A stretch of DNA of 35,990 nucleotides. Source: a virus. The notes under the pieces are model-generated. The model searched no databases, had not been told where the DNA came from, and was given only the letters and a program-made list of their open reading frames with translations. A program made the position numbers and the translations under genes. Below are positions 14,237 to 21,985 of the stretch, in pieces. The DNA lies in IMG/VR virus record IMGVR_UViG_3300006100_000036, positions 1 through 35,990 of that record; one strand, 5' to 3'. Position 1 is the first letter of the stretch; each line of letters opens with the position of its first letter.

Positions 14237-14274
14237 TGAAGTCTCCTAGAGCGTGGACTAAAGAGAGCGTACCA

Positions 14275-14664
14275 CTAGGCCGATTTACTGTCACCTTGAC
14301 GGAGTTCGGCGAGCATCTGTTTATGTTCGGCGAGCATCTGCTTCGTCGCCTCGCTGACTTCGAGGTGGTACTTCGCCAACTCGGAGGAGATGCGATCCGC
14401 GCGCTTTGCGGCGATGAGGAGGATGGCTCCCTGAAGACCGGCAAGGGTCGATAGGAGCAGGTTGAGCAGGATGAACGGATACGGGTCGAACGCCGAGCCG
14501 ACTCCGTTGTACGTCATCCATGCGCCCATGAAAACGACGAAGGTGAAGACGAACGGCCACGAGCCCATCCCGTGACGCATCGCGTCGGCCGCTCGTTCGC
14601 CGATAGTCCGGTCGTCTCCGGAGCGAACCCCGGGATGGAACTCCCAATGACTATTCCGAGTCAT
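14275..14664 (-). CDS. DUF1003-type membrane protein, 129 aa
   Basis: The DUF1003 pattern is clear. DRTIGERAADAM is followed by two membrane segments, FVFTFVVFMGAWMTYN (about 38-53) and FILLNLLLSTLAGLQGAILLIAA (about 64-86), separated by FDPYP, then KRADR and a coiled-coil tail. The tail contains a perfect heptad duplication KQMLAEH/KQMLAEL encoded by a 15-base repeat at 14305-14319 and 14326-14340. DUF1003 has no established function. Next to the NlpC/P60 peptidase and another membrane protein it could serve in lysis. It overlaps the previous gene by 4 nt. Confidence 0.78.
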   Translation of the reverse strand: MTRNSHWEFHPGVRSGDDRTIGERAADAMRHGMGSWPFVFTFVVFMGAWMTYNGVGSAFDPYPFILLNLLLSTLAGLQGAILLIAAKRADRISSELAKYHLEVSEATKQMLAEHKQMLAELRQGDSKSA

Positions 14665-14975
14665 AGACCTTCGTGCGCTCCGAGGTGCTTGTCGAGGTTG
14701 CTTTGGACGTGGTCGAGTTTCGACTCGATGCGGTTGACGACGTCGCGCATCGAGGAGCCACCGTTCGGCCGGTATTGCTTCTTAATCTCCTCAATTTCTG
14801 AGGCGAGGCGCTCGGACGCGAGGTCGGACGCTTTGGCCGCGATCCGATGATGAAGCAAGATGCGGAGTTGGTTGATGGTCTTGAGACCGCCCCATACGAT
14901 GCCGACGAGGAACCCGACTGAGACGACGAAGTTAATCCACCAGTTCGCCGCGCTGAGAGAGACCGCGAGCATCAT
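14661..14975 (-). CDS. Holin-like membrane-anchored coiled-coil protein, 104 aa
   Basis: One N-terminal membrane segment (about residues 10-30, WWINFVVSVGFLVGIVWGG) precedes a long charged helix with coiled-coil periodicity (SERLASEIEEIKKQY, NRIESKLDHVQSNLDKHL). This architecture resembles the actinophage DUF2746-like proteins found in lysis cassettes. It sits between the NlpC/P60 peptidase and the DUF1003 protein, overlapping each by 4 nt. A holin or antiholin role is inferred from context. Confidence 0.62.
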   Translation of the reverse strand: MMLAVSLSAANWWINFVVSVGFLVGIVWGGLKTINQLRILLHHRIAAKASDLASERLASEIEEIKKQYRPNGGSSMRDVVNRIESKLDHVQSNLDKHLGAHEGL

Positions 14976-15490
14976 TTCACCGGAGGCTTGCCGTTGGACG
15001 GATGAGCCGCCGAGACAGGGATGGCGCGGACCGGGCCGACTTGCTTCGTGACGTAGCGGAAGTACCGCTGAGGGAGTCGACCATCCTGCGAGACGTGAAC
15101 GAAGGACGGGTCGCCGTTCTGACCCATCGAGACAGTGAGGGGATTGGAGCCGGACTGGACGACGATCGCAGTATGAGCGCCAGTACCGGGTCCGTAGATC
15201 ACAATGTCGCCGGCTTGCACCTGAGCGAGAGGTATTTCAGTCCCGTGAGAAATCAGAGTCCCCGTGTATCCCTCGTGGTCGTAGTTCATACCGTTCGGGT
15301 CGGCGCATCCACTCAGGTTGTAGACGAGCGTCACGAAGGAGGAGCAGTCCAACGTAAGAGGGAAGACCAATGGCCACTGATTTATCGCTTTCATTCGGTC
15401 GGGACCCTCCGAGTAGAGCGCAGGGTGCGTAGTTTTGTTATTGGCGAGCCAGTTGGCCCACGTCACGACGAGGGGACGTCCGTCACTCAT
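14972..15490 (-). CDS. NlpC/P60 cell-wall endopeptidase, putative endolysin
   Basis: The 172-aa protein has the NlpC/P60 order: LTLDCSSFVTLVYNLSG with catalytic Cys49, AGDIVIYGPGTGAHTAIVV with His106, and TVSMGQNGDPSF, followed by a RYFRYV strand. Family members cleave peptide stems in peptidoglycan. There is no signal peptide, so export would rely on a holin; the two membrane proteins encoded just downstream are candidates. The ATG at 15490 follows AAGGAGAACT. A virion-associated peptidase acting at entry is the alternative, since the gene lies among tail genes. Confidence 0.82.
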   Translation of the reverse strand: MSDGRPLVVTWANWLANNKTTHPALYSEGPDRMKAINQWPLVFPLTLDCSSFVTLVYNLSGCADPNGMNYDHEGYTGTLISHGTEIPLAQVQAGDIVIYGPGTGAHTAIVVQSGSNPLTVSMGQNGDPSFVHVSQDGRLPQRYFRYVTKQVGPVRAIPVSAAHPSNGKPPVK

Positions 15491-15498
15491 AGTTCTCC

Positions 15499-16482
15499 TT
15501 AGATGATCATCACGACGGGGTTCGCGGTAGTCGTCGTATTTGATGGTACGAGCCCGGTACTAATCGGCGAGAATGAGGTTCCTAGAGCCACAGTAGACGA
15601 GACAGACATACTACTCAAACTGTAGGTAACTAGGTTCCGTCCTCCGGTTCCCGGATCCGCGATGATATAGGCCGTCTGGTCGTCCGGCGTTATCGCGAGA
15701 CTCCATACGCCTCCCGACGGCGAGTATGACCCAGCGATAGTAAACGTCCCGGCGAGAATTGACGAGGTTCTGAAAAACGTTGCGGAGTTACTAAACGTAC
15801 CGGGCCGACTCGCGAAACCAAAGTACGTCCCAAGCGGAGAAGGGAACGGAGTTCCGTACGCGCCGCTCGTAGAGCCGACGGTTGAGTGCGTCGAGAGGTT
15901 AGAGGCGTAGATGTTGCCGCCAACGGAGGGGTCGTAATTAACAAGAGTAGTCCCAGCGAGGTCGGAGACGGGGTTGAACGGACTTCCCATTCCCGTCCAC
16001 GAGTAGAGGACTCCGTACCCGGAGGCGTTAACTATTTCTCCGCGAGTCGAAGACTGCCCGTAGAGTTTCGAGTTATCCGGACTTACTCCGGCGATGGAGA
16101 ACGAAGCATGTTCTGTCCCGAGAGCGTAGGTCGAGGTGTTCATACTCCAGATGTAGTTAGTACCGTCGCTTAAGTAGAGGGTCGTCTCGTCCGGGCTCAG
16201 TACGCCTCGCGTATATGTGCTGGAACCGCTTAGCGTCGTCGTGTGAATAATTGTGTCCGTCGTCGTGTCGATAGTGACGACGTAGTTCGAGTACGGAGCC
16301 ACCGGCTGAGCGATGGCGACCCACGCCCTAGTCCGAGCGGCGTTCAGCGTTATTTGCGGATGGATGCTGTTAACGCCGGTAGGTAACGCAATAGTCCCTA
16401 CGATGGAGCCGCTCGAAACGTTAACTCGATTTATAACGCCGGTCGTCGAGTTCTTCGCTACCGCATAGAGGTCGTAGTTCAT
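15499..16482 (-). CDS. Beta-propeller-like tail protein, 327 aa
   Basis: The sequence resembles YVTN/WD-like beta-propellers. Repeated blocks of about 45 residues show NYVVTIDTTTDTIIHTTTL, GVLSPDETTLYLSDGTNYI, SIAGVSPDNSKLYG and SLAITPDDQTAYIIADPG, that is, a D-x-x-T-x-x-Y/A-Y blade pattern. About five to seven blades would fit the length. Propellers of this family bind ligands or proteins, often at cell surfaces. In this tail gene cluster it may be a receptor-binding or fibre-attachment protein. The ATG overlaps the previous stop by 4 nt. Confidence 0.65.
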   Translation of the reverse strand: MNYDLYAVAKNSTTGVINRVNVSSGSIVGTIALPTGVNSIHPQITLNAARTRAWVAIAQPVAPYSNYVVTIDTTTDTIIHTTTLSGSSTYTRGVLSPDETTLYLSDGTNYIWSMNTSTYALGTEHASFSIAGVSPDNSKLYGQSSTRGEIVNASGYGVLYSWTGMGSPFNPVSDLAGTTLVNYDPSVGGNIYASNLSTHSTVGSTSGAYGTPFPSPLGTYFGFASRPGTFSNSATFFRTSSILAGTFTIAGSYSPSGGVWSLAITPDDQTAYIIADPGTGGRNLVTYSLSSMSVSSTVALGTSFSPISTGLVPSNTTTTANPVVMII

Positions 16483-16907
16483 ACCGTGACGGAGAAGAAG
16501 AACGAGAGGCTAAGTCCGTCCGGAGTTCCGCTGACCGACGTGATCACGGGCTGGAAGTAGTCACCGTTTGAGACTGAAACCGATGCCGACGTTAGTGCGG
16601 CCGTCGTCGACACTGAGAGAGATGTGAGTCCGGAGACCGCGCTCCCGTTCTGGTCGATACTTACGGTACACGAACCGGAGCGAACCATCGCATAGACGCC
16701 GACGAGCGTAACGCTCTGGCCGACGGGAACCGGGAAGAAGAAGGGAGGTAGATAATTAGTCGCACCGGAGGCGACGGCGAGCGGGCCGGATACCGAGTAG
16801 GTGTAGGGGAGTTCGACCGAGGCGAGTCCCCAATACGACGAGTTCGTCCCGTCTCCCTGCGAAAGCAGGAAGTAATTGGTGGCGTTTGTGTTGGGGACGT
16901 CTGGCAT
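16479..16907 (-). CDS. Tail-associated beta-rich protein, 142 aa
   Basis: The ATG at 16907 shares a base with the stop of the large LamG-containing tail gene (TGATG); longer upstream frames are shadows. The protein contains NYFLLSQGDGTNSSYWG, then PPFFFPVPVGQSVTLVGVYA and Ser/Thr-rich strands typical of a jelly-roll or carbohydrate-binding-like sandwich. No cysteine or catalytic motif is visible. It probably belongs to the tail tip or fibre base. The family is not recognised with certainty. Confidence 0.6.
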   Translation of the reverse strand: MPDVPNTNATNYFLLSQGDGTNSSYWGLASVELPYTYSVSGPLAVASGATNYLPPFFFPVPVGQSVTLVGVYAMVRSGSCTVSIDQNGSAVSGLTSLSVSTTAALTSASVSVSNGDYFQPVITSVSGTPDGLSLSFFFSVTV

Positions 16908-19159
16908 CAGTTGGACCTCACGGGATAGGGGTCGAGAACGAACGTTGTGTGCCACTGACCCGGGTCCGCGCGGAAGTCGTGAGCGACGGACTCGACGACG
17001 TAGTTGCCGGAGACTGGCGTGTTTTGCGCCGGCATTGTTCGAGTGAACGAGATGACGTCGCCTATTTTGCAAGTAAAAAGAGCCGGGATATAAGAACCGT
17101 TGCCACTCTCGGCTCGCAGTTCGACCGATGCCACGCGCGGTACTGGAGGGCCGCGAAAGACGTGACCTAGAAAATTAGCGGTCGAGAGAGCGAGGCTAAG
17201 AGTTCCGTGAACCGTACTCGACTTCTCAAGAACAGACAGTCCGTATCGCGCCTCGTCTGAGGTGTTCTCGTAGACCTCGGACGTTCCAGACTGCGGCGTT
17301 ATTTTGACGAGCGTCCAGAGGTCGGCGTCGTCGTACACAACCTGCGTTGAGGGTCCGTAGTAGGGGACTCCGCTACCCACGTCATCCCACTCGTGATATC
17401 CGGTAGGCGTGTACGAGTTCGGACTCCATGATCCAGTCGACGTCGTGGCATTCCATGACCACGACCCGTAGAAGTTCTGGTTGTGAAACTGGAATGTACC
17501 GTCTGGCTTCTGGAAGAAAACTCCGATGTCGGTGTCCGTGATTTGGAGGATGAGGTCGAGAGCGGTCGACGTCGTCACCGGCGAGTCCCAATACCACGGT
17601 TCGACGTAGGTGTACCCGTTACCGCTCGCTCCGATGCTCCACGGAGTCGAGGACTCGTTTATATAGAAGACGTTTGTGTTCAGGTTTACCACGCCGTAAA
17701 TGATGGTACCGAAGCCCGCGAGGGTGAGTATCTCGGCGATACGGTCTCCGGATTTGACTTGATTGGACGACGTACCCGGGAGCGAGGAGAGCGTCGCCGG
17801 CGAGCCAATCTGGAGGAGCGTCCCGGCACACCAGCGGTTTAGGACGTCGTACTGACTGGCCGAGGTGTTGGTGATCACTACCTCGTCGAGTAGCGCGGCG
17901 AGCGAGCCGTTGTTGTTCTTGCGCCCGATGTTGAAACGACCGCCGACGTCTCCACTACTGGAGATGGAGGACATCGCGTTATAGGGAGAGGGGAAGGCGT
18001 AGAAGTGTCCGTCGGCGTAGAGGGAGACGTATCCGGACGGCCCGATGGCGAGGCCGACGTGGTGCCAGTAGCCGTCGTTTATCGGGAGCGTCTGACTCGA
18101 TGAGACGACGGTCGTCGCTCCGCTGAGGACAGTCAACTGGCCTGTCTTGCTGACTGCCAACTCAAAGTCGACTCCGGCTCCGGTGAAGGTGAGGATGTGC
18201 TGGCCGGCGATGTTCGACCCAAGGAGCCAGAAGTCAATCCCTCCGACGCTTGTCGTCGAGGAGTTGATAGAGAGCCATCCTCCGCCTACCGCCGTCCCGT
18301 TAGCGAGGTCGACGCTGTTGCTCGTGTCGTAGATAATCGCTCCGTAGTTCTGGAATGCGACGAGACCGCCGAGGGTCGCGTTGACGGAGCCGACTTGGTC
18401 GGAGATGAGAGTCCGATACGCGACACCGGTGCCGGTCGACGTACTGCCAGAGGTCACGGTCCCAGAGGTGAGAGTGATGGTGAAAGTCGTCGACGTCGCC
18501 GATGTCACTTGGACGTTGTTAAAGTTCAGCGCGCTAGACCCGTTCGGATTTGCGAGACCGGAGATAGTGACGTTCTCTCCAGCAGTAAAGGAGTTGACCG
18601 CCGTGTAGACGACAGTCGTCGTCGATGTCGCAGTGGCGAAGGTGACGGTCGCGCTCGGAGTCGAGTCGAGTCTGTACCAGTGTTGAGTCGTACCGATAGA
18701 GGGAGCGGCGTAGGTAGGCCAGAATTGCTCCGAGGCCATGTATCGGAGAGAGAGATACTTCAAATAGTCCGAGGCTGAGAGAGTGAGTTCGCTGTTCACT
18801 TGGTCGACGATGTGTTCCTGCATCGCGTCGATGAAACCAAAAAACACCGAGTAGATGTTTGAGCCATAGGTGGCGGTCACGGCGATCGGGAGACGTATGC
18901 CGATTGGATTGCTCTTGTTCCAGAAGTACCCGGTCCGGTTGTTGAGCGTCATCGTCATCGAGGCCGCCTCGACTCGGTCGAGAAAGTGTTGTTTCCCTGA
19001 CGTAGTTCGGAAGTCTTGGACGTACTGCGATACGTCAGTCCAGTAGTGCGCAGGGTCTCCGCTCGGGGAGTTGGGGAGGGGGTATTGGTTGGCTTGGACG
19101 AAATTAGTCGCACCGAACGCGATGTAGCAGGTGAGAGCCGGGAGAGCGGAGAGAGTCAC
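16907..19159 (-). CDS. Large minor tail protein with LamG-like lectin domain, 750 aa
   Basis: The first 150 residues look like a tail hub/distal tail domain (DVSQYVQDFRTTSG, MTLNNRTGYFWN, FGFIDAMQEHI). Residues of about 240-450 form a LamG/concanavalin-A-like domain: GGIDFWLLGSNIAG, DGYWHHVGLAIGPSGYVSLY, GRFNIGRKNNNGS and LLDEVVITNTSAS. The C-terminal 300 residues return to a tail-type sequence (SGDRIAEILTLAGFG, PQSGTSEVYENTSDEARYG). The lectin domain suggests glycan binding at the host surface. The start is GTG at 19159, overlapping the previous stop as GTGA. Confidence 0.75.
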   Translation of the reverse strand: MTLSALPALTCYIAFGATNFVQANQYPLPNSPSGDPAHYWTDVSQYVQDFRTTSGKQHFLDRVEAASMTMTLNNRTGYFWNKSNPIGIRLPIAVTATYGSNIYSVFFGFIDAMQEHIVDQVNSELTLSASDYLKYLSLRYMASEQFWPTYAAPSIGTTQHWYRLDSTPSATVTFATATSTTTVVYTAVNSFTAGENVTISGLANPNGSSALNFNNVQVTSATSTTFTITLTSGTVTSGSTSTGTGVAYRTLISDQVGSVNATLGGLVAFQNYGAIIYDTSNSVDLANGTAVGGGWLSINSSTTSVGGIDFWLLGSNIAGQHILTFTGAGVDFELAVSKTGQLTVLSGATTVVSSSQTLPINDGYWHHVGLAIGPSGYVSLYADGHFYAFPSPYNAMSSISSSGDVGGRFNIGRKNNNGSLAALLDEVVITNTSASQYDVLNRWCAGTLLQIGSPATLSSLPGTSSNQVKSGDRIAEILTLAGFGTIIYGVVNLNTNVFYINESSTPWSIGASGNGYTYVEPWYWDSPVTTSTALDLILQITDTDIGVFFQKPDGTFQFHNQNFYGSWSWNATTSTGSWSPNSYTPTGYHEWDDVGSGVPYYGPSTQVVYDDADLWTLVKITPQSGTSEVYENTSDEARYGLSVLEKSSTVHGTLSLALSTANFLGHVFRGPPVPRVASVELRAESGNGSYIPALFTCKIGDVISFTRTMPAQNTPVSGNYVVESVAHDFRADPGQWHTTFVLDPYPVRSN

Positions 19160-19377
19160 TGGAGTCGGTTCCTAGTCGTCTTTGGAGCAGGTTGCTTCTG
19201 CGCCCACTTGCCGAGATTGTTGCCGACCTTGCGAACGTCCTTCGATTGCTGGAGGCGCACCGCCTCAGATACGAGTCTGATGAACATAGGATCCGTCGAT
19301 AGTCTGCGAACAAGTACCGCGAGGTCTATCTCGACGTCGATATCTAGTTGATCTGGCTTTGCTATCTCGTAGGCCAT
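19156..19377 (-). CDS. Small helical protein next to the tape measure, 73 aa
   Basis: This protein has an acidic N-terminus, a central helix (LVRRLSTDPMFIRLVSEAVRLQQSK) and a basic, Lys/Pro-rich C-terminus. It is coupled to the tape measure gene (shared base) and to the large tail gene (4-nt overlap). A tail-tip assembly role is possible from position. No family is recognised. Confidence 0.6.
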   Translation of the reverse strand: MAYEIAKPDQLDIDVEIDLAVLVRRLSTDPMFIRLVSEAVRLQQSKDVRKVGNNLGKWAQKQPAPKTTRNRLQ

Positions 19378-20963
19378 CAGCCAAACCGCGCCTTCAGTGA
19401 GACCTTCGTAGCCGCCGACGTACCCGGAGCGTAGATGCCGTATTTGTTCTCTAGGTATCCAATGGTCTTCGCGCTCAGCGACATATCAGCGGCCGACGAG
19501 TTACTGATACCTGCCTTCGCGAGTAGTTGCTGAAGCCAAGGCGCATCGAACGCCGTCTGGTGGACGGTCGCCTTCCCCTTGAGCCAGTCGAGGACGTTGA
19601 TAGTCGCGAGAAACGCCATGATGCCTGCACCTATCACTAGTCCGATTTGACCGGCAAGAGCGCCGGACGCAGTGACTCCGAACAACTCCGCGATTTTGAC
19701 GCCGATGCTTGCGAGTTTTGCACCAGCGAGCCCGGCAAGGATACCTCCTGCAATCGTCGAGGCGATGCTACCGGCTCCGTCTTTGTTCTTGGACAGAGCC
19801 GAGGCTACAGATGCCGCCCATTTAGCGAGGGCCGCGCCCTTAGGTAGGAGGTACTCTCCGAGAGGGACAAGAGCGTTCTCCATCGTCGTCTTAAAGTTCT
19901 CAATAACTCCTCCCGGGGTCGAGAGCCACGTCTGGAACGCGCTCTGAGTCGCGCCGGGAGTGTTCATCTTCTCCATCAACTGATTCAGTTGTGGCAACTG
20001 AGAGATGAGGTTCGTAAATGCCGGGCCAGCGGAGGCGCCGAAGACCTGCGTCATAAACGACGTGAGGCCCTGAGCCTTCTGAGTCGCCGTCGCGTTCGTA
20101 GTCCACGCTTGGTTTAGTTGCGAGAGGACGGTAAGCATTCCGCCGGGCCGACGCGCCTCCTCCGAGAGTGTCTGCTGATTAACGCCTACGCTCTGGAGCA
20201 GTTTCGCAGTAGTGGAAAGGTGTCCGTTCGTCGAGAATATCGGACGGTCGAGACCAGCGAAACCCGACTTGAGCGCGATCTGCGCCTTCGTACCGTTGAG
20301 TCCCTGATTGGCAAAACCGGCAAGGAGTGTCGTGGCTGTCTTGAGGTCGATGTGGTACGCGGCAAACGCTGATAGAGCCTTACCGGAGAGCGCGTTCGTC
20401 AAAGCGTCAGCGGTCAGTCGCGAGTTCTTAATCGCGTTCGTAAAGATATCCATCGTCTCCGCAACCGACTTGGTCCCGGCGATGTGGTTCTGCTGGATGT
20501 TGATGGCGGCGTCCATCGTCGTCGCGAGGCTTGCGTTCTCCGCCTTCGCGAACTTGGCCGCGATAGTGACGGCCTGCTGAGACTGCGCGAGGTCCATCCC
20601 CGACTTTGTCGCCTTCAGGTAGGCGTCCGCGATCTCGCTGGACCCGGTGGCGGTCGCCGTCGACACTTGGAGGATTTGACCGCGGAGGGTCTTCATCTGC
20701 TCCTCGGTGAGATGCCCTTGCAACTGGAGTTTGTCCAGCGCCTCGCCGTACTTAAAGGCGAGAGCCGTCGCTCCGACTGCGACACCGGCGGCGCCCATCA
20801 GCGCCCAGTCGCCGACCATTTTGCCGAGGTGACTCATACGAGCGGAGACGGTGTCTCCCTTCGCCATGAGTTTGTCCATCTCTTTCTCGGACTCGTGGAC
20901 TCCGGCCTTTAGTTCCTTCGCACTCGCGAGGATTTCGATGATGATAGGAGGAACCCAATCCAT
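19377..20963 (-). CDS. Tape measure protein, 528 aa
   Basis: The protein has the features of a TP901-type tape measure. It has an N-terminal helical region, hydrophobic segments near 51-70 (ALMGAAGVAVGATALAF) and about 400-465 (ILAGLAGAKLASIGV, GLVIGAGIMAFLATINVL), and the central helical ATATGSSEIADAYLKATKSG and LADALSGKALSAFA-like region. At roughly 0.15 nm per residue it would set a tail of about 80 nm, which is short for a siphovirus. It lies between the tail assembly chaperone/HK97-gp10 region and the tail-tip genes, as is usual. No peptidase domain is seen within it. Confidence 0.85.
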   Translation of the reverse strand: MDWVPPIIIEILASAKELKAGVHESEKEMDKLMAKGDTVSARMSHLGKMVGDWALMGAAGVAVGATALAFKYGEALDKLQLQGHLTEEQMKTLRGQILQVSTATATGSSEIADAYLKATKSGMDLAQSQQAVTIAAKFAKAENASLATTMDAAINIQQNHIAGTKSVAETMDIFTNAIKNSRLTADALTNALSGKALSAFAAYHIDLKTATTLLAGFANQGLNGTKAQIALKSGFAGLDRPIFSTNGHLSTTAKLLQSVGVNQQTLSEEARRPGGMLTVLSQLNQAWTTNATATQKAQGLTSFMTQVFGASAGPAFTNLISQLPQLNQLMEKMNTPGATQSAFQTWLSTPGGVIENFKTTMENALVPLGEYLLPKGAALAKWAASVASALSKNKDGAGSIASTIAGGILAGLAGAKLASIGVKIAELFGVTASGALAGQIGLVIGAGIMAFLATINVLDWLKGKATVHQTAFDAPWLQQLLAKAGISNSSAADMSLSAKTIGYLENKYGIYAPGTSAATKVSLKARFG

Positions 20964-21403
20964 TAGCCCATCACCGCCTTCCGCACTTCGCTCTGATAGA
21001 GAGAGGTGATCTCATCGCGACTCTTTTCATAGGCCGGAGCCATGTAGGGGAACTTACGAGTAGGAGCATGACCGCGTCCTCGACCGCCTCCCTCGTATCC
21101 GAGTTCGACTCGCCTGCCGTAAATCAACGTCGGACCGACCTTCGCGGAGTATGTCGAGTTCCCCTCACTATTTGGTCCGTCGGAGTGGATTGAGTTGCGA
21201 AGGTTGCCGGTACGACGAGTCGGCTGAGGAGGCTGAGGAGGCTGAGACGAGTCTCCGCGAAACTCCTGCTTCGCTTTCTTTTCGATGATCTGCGCGGACT
21301 TGATAGCGACCCGGGCCATTGCTACGTCCATACGTTTTGCCACGGCGTCGAGGGCCGCCTCAACCTCGCGGACTCCCTTGACCTTTACGTAGAAACTAGG
21401 CAT
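20963..21403 (-). CDS. HK97 gp10-like tail/neck protein, 146 aa
   Basis: The family pattern is clear: an N-terminal VKGVREVEAALDAVAKRM helix, RTGNLRNSI, a SAKVGPTLIYGRRVELGY core and TRKFPYMAPAYEKSRDEI at the C-terminus. These proteins act in head-tail joining or tail completion. A Pro/Gln-rich repeat (QPPQPPQP) interrupts the middle. I use the ATG at 21403 with GAGG upstream rather than a TTG at 21421. Its first bases overlap the end of the frameshifted chaperone by 8 nt. Its place after the chaperones rather than before the tail tube is atypical. Confidence 0.8.
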   Translation of the reverse strand: MPSFYVKVKGVREVEAALDAVAKRMDVAMARVAIKSAQIIEKKAKQEFRGDSSQPPQPPQPTRRTGNLRNSIHSDGPNSEGNSTYSAKVGPTLIYGRRVELGYEGGGRGRGHAPTRKFPYMAPAYEKSRDEITSLYQSEVRKAVMG

Positions 21404-21985
21404 TCTCGACCTCAGACTCAATCTTCGATATAGCGAGGAGCCATTCCGTGACGAGCCGGGGTTGCTCTAGAAAGTCCTCGTGACTACCACCGTACAACTT
21501 CCGGAAGCGATGTTCACGCCAGAGGGACGCCATCTCGGAGTCGACCTCAGTGGTCTTCCCCTCCAGCGCCGCCTTTAGTTTGGCGAGGCGGCGGTAGGGA
21601 CTAAAGGGTCTATCGCCGGCTCGGTGTCTACTGACGTCTTACTGAACTCAGTGGAGCAAGCGAGGGAGAGCGCCTCAAACGTCGCCTTTGGCAAGTCGAG
21701 GACGGACTCCTTCGTCGGGAGGTCGCCGAGCGTCCACTGACGGACGAGGCCCACGATGAGTTCCGCTTGGTAGTCGTCGAGGTTGCGGAGGTCGTCTTCT
21801 GACAACTGCGCGTAGACACCCCACGTCCCCGGGTCGGTCTCGTCGAAGCCAAGAGCAGTCAGCGCAGAGGCCGACCCAGCGGCGCGCAGGAATGCTCGTG
21901 AGATAGAGCGAGACACGCGCTCGCTAATCTCGTCGCGGTTAGCGATGACGGCCGACTGACCATTGGGGAGTTCGACCAGTGGCAT
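21396..21985 (-). CDS. Tail assembly chaperone, -1 frameshift product (GT-type fusion)
   Basis: Ribosomes that slip back one base at CCCTTTA (21602-21608) leave the 136-aa frame after codon 128 and read 68 further codons to a TAG at 21396-21398, giving about 196 aa. The extension is a credible helical, charged domain (RRLAKLKAALEGKTTEVD, ASLWREHRFRKLYGG, EDFLEQPRLVTEWLLAI) and has no start codon of its own in a sensible place. It fills what would otherwise be a 170-base gap. The position between tail tube and tape measure is the canonical site of this frameshift in long-tailed phages. Confidence 0.85.
21575..21985 (-). CDS. Tail assembly chaperone, unshifted product (G-type), 136 aa
   Basis: This acidic helical protein (DEISERVSRSISRAFLRAAG, LSEDDLRNLDDYQAELIVGL, PKATFEALSLACSTEFSK) has a proline/alanine-rich end after the frameshift site. 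It lies immediately downstream of the tail tube gene (TAATG) and upstream of the tape measure, as expected for a tail chaperone that keeps the tape measure soluble during assembly. The unshifted form should be the major product. Confidence 0.82.
   Translation of the reverse strand: MPLVELPNGQSAVIANRDEISERVSRSISRAFLRAAGSASALTALGFDETDPGTWGVYAQLSEDDLRNLDDYQAELIVGLVRQWTLGDLPTKESVLDLPKATFEALSLACSTEFSKTSVDTEPAIDPLVPTAASPN
21602..21608 (-). promoter_or_regulatory. Programmed -1 ribosomal frameshift slippery site
   Basis: The heptamer C CCT TTA in the zero frame fits the X XXY YYZ rule (CCCTTTA), allowing both tRNAs to re-pair on CCC TTT after a one-base slip. It lies eight sense codons before the zero-frame stop. 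The -1 frame is open for 68 codons beyond it. I did not identify a stimulatory stem-loop with certainty. Confidence 0.82.

Noticed and set aside
14237-14274. Imperfect inverted repeat between DUF1003 and structural genes
   Set aside because: The arms pair only with a four-base bulge and no T-run follows, so it does not qualify as a terminator.
21221-21251. Tandem CTGAGGAGG repeats in the gp10-like gene
   Set aside because: They encode a short Gln-Pro-Pro run and have no sign of a regulatory role.
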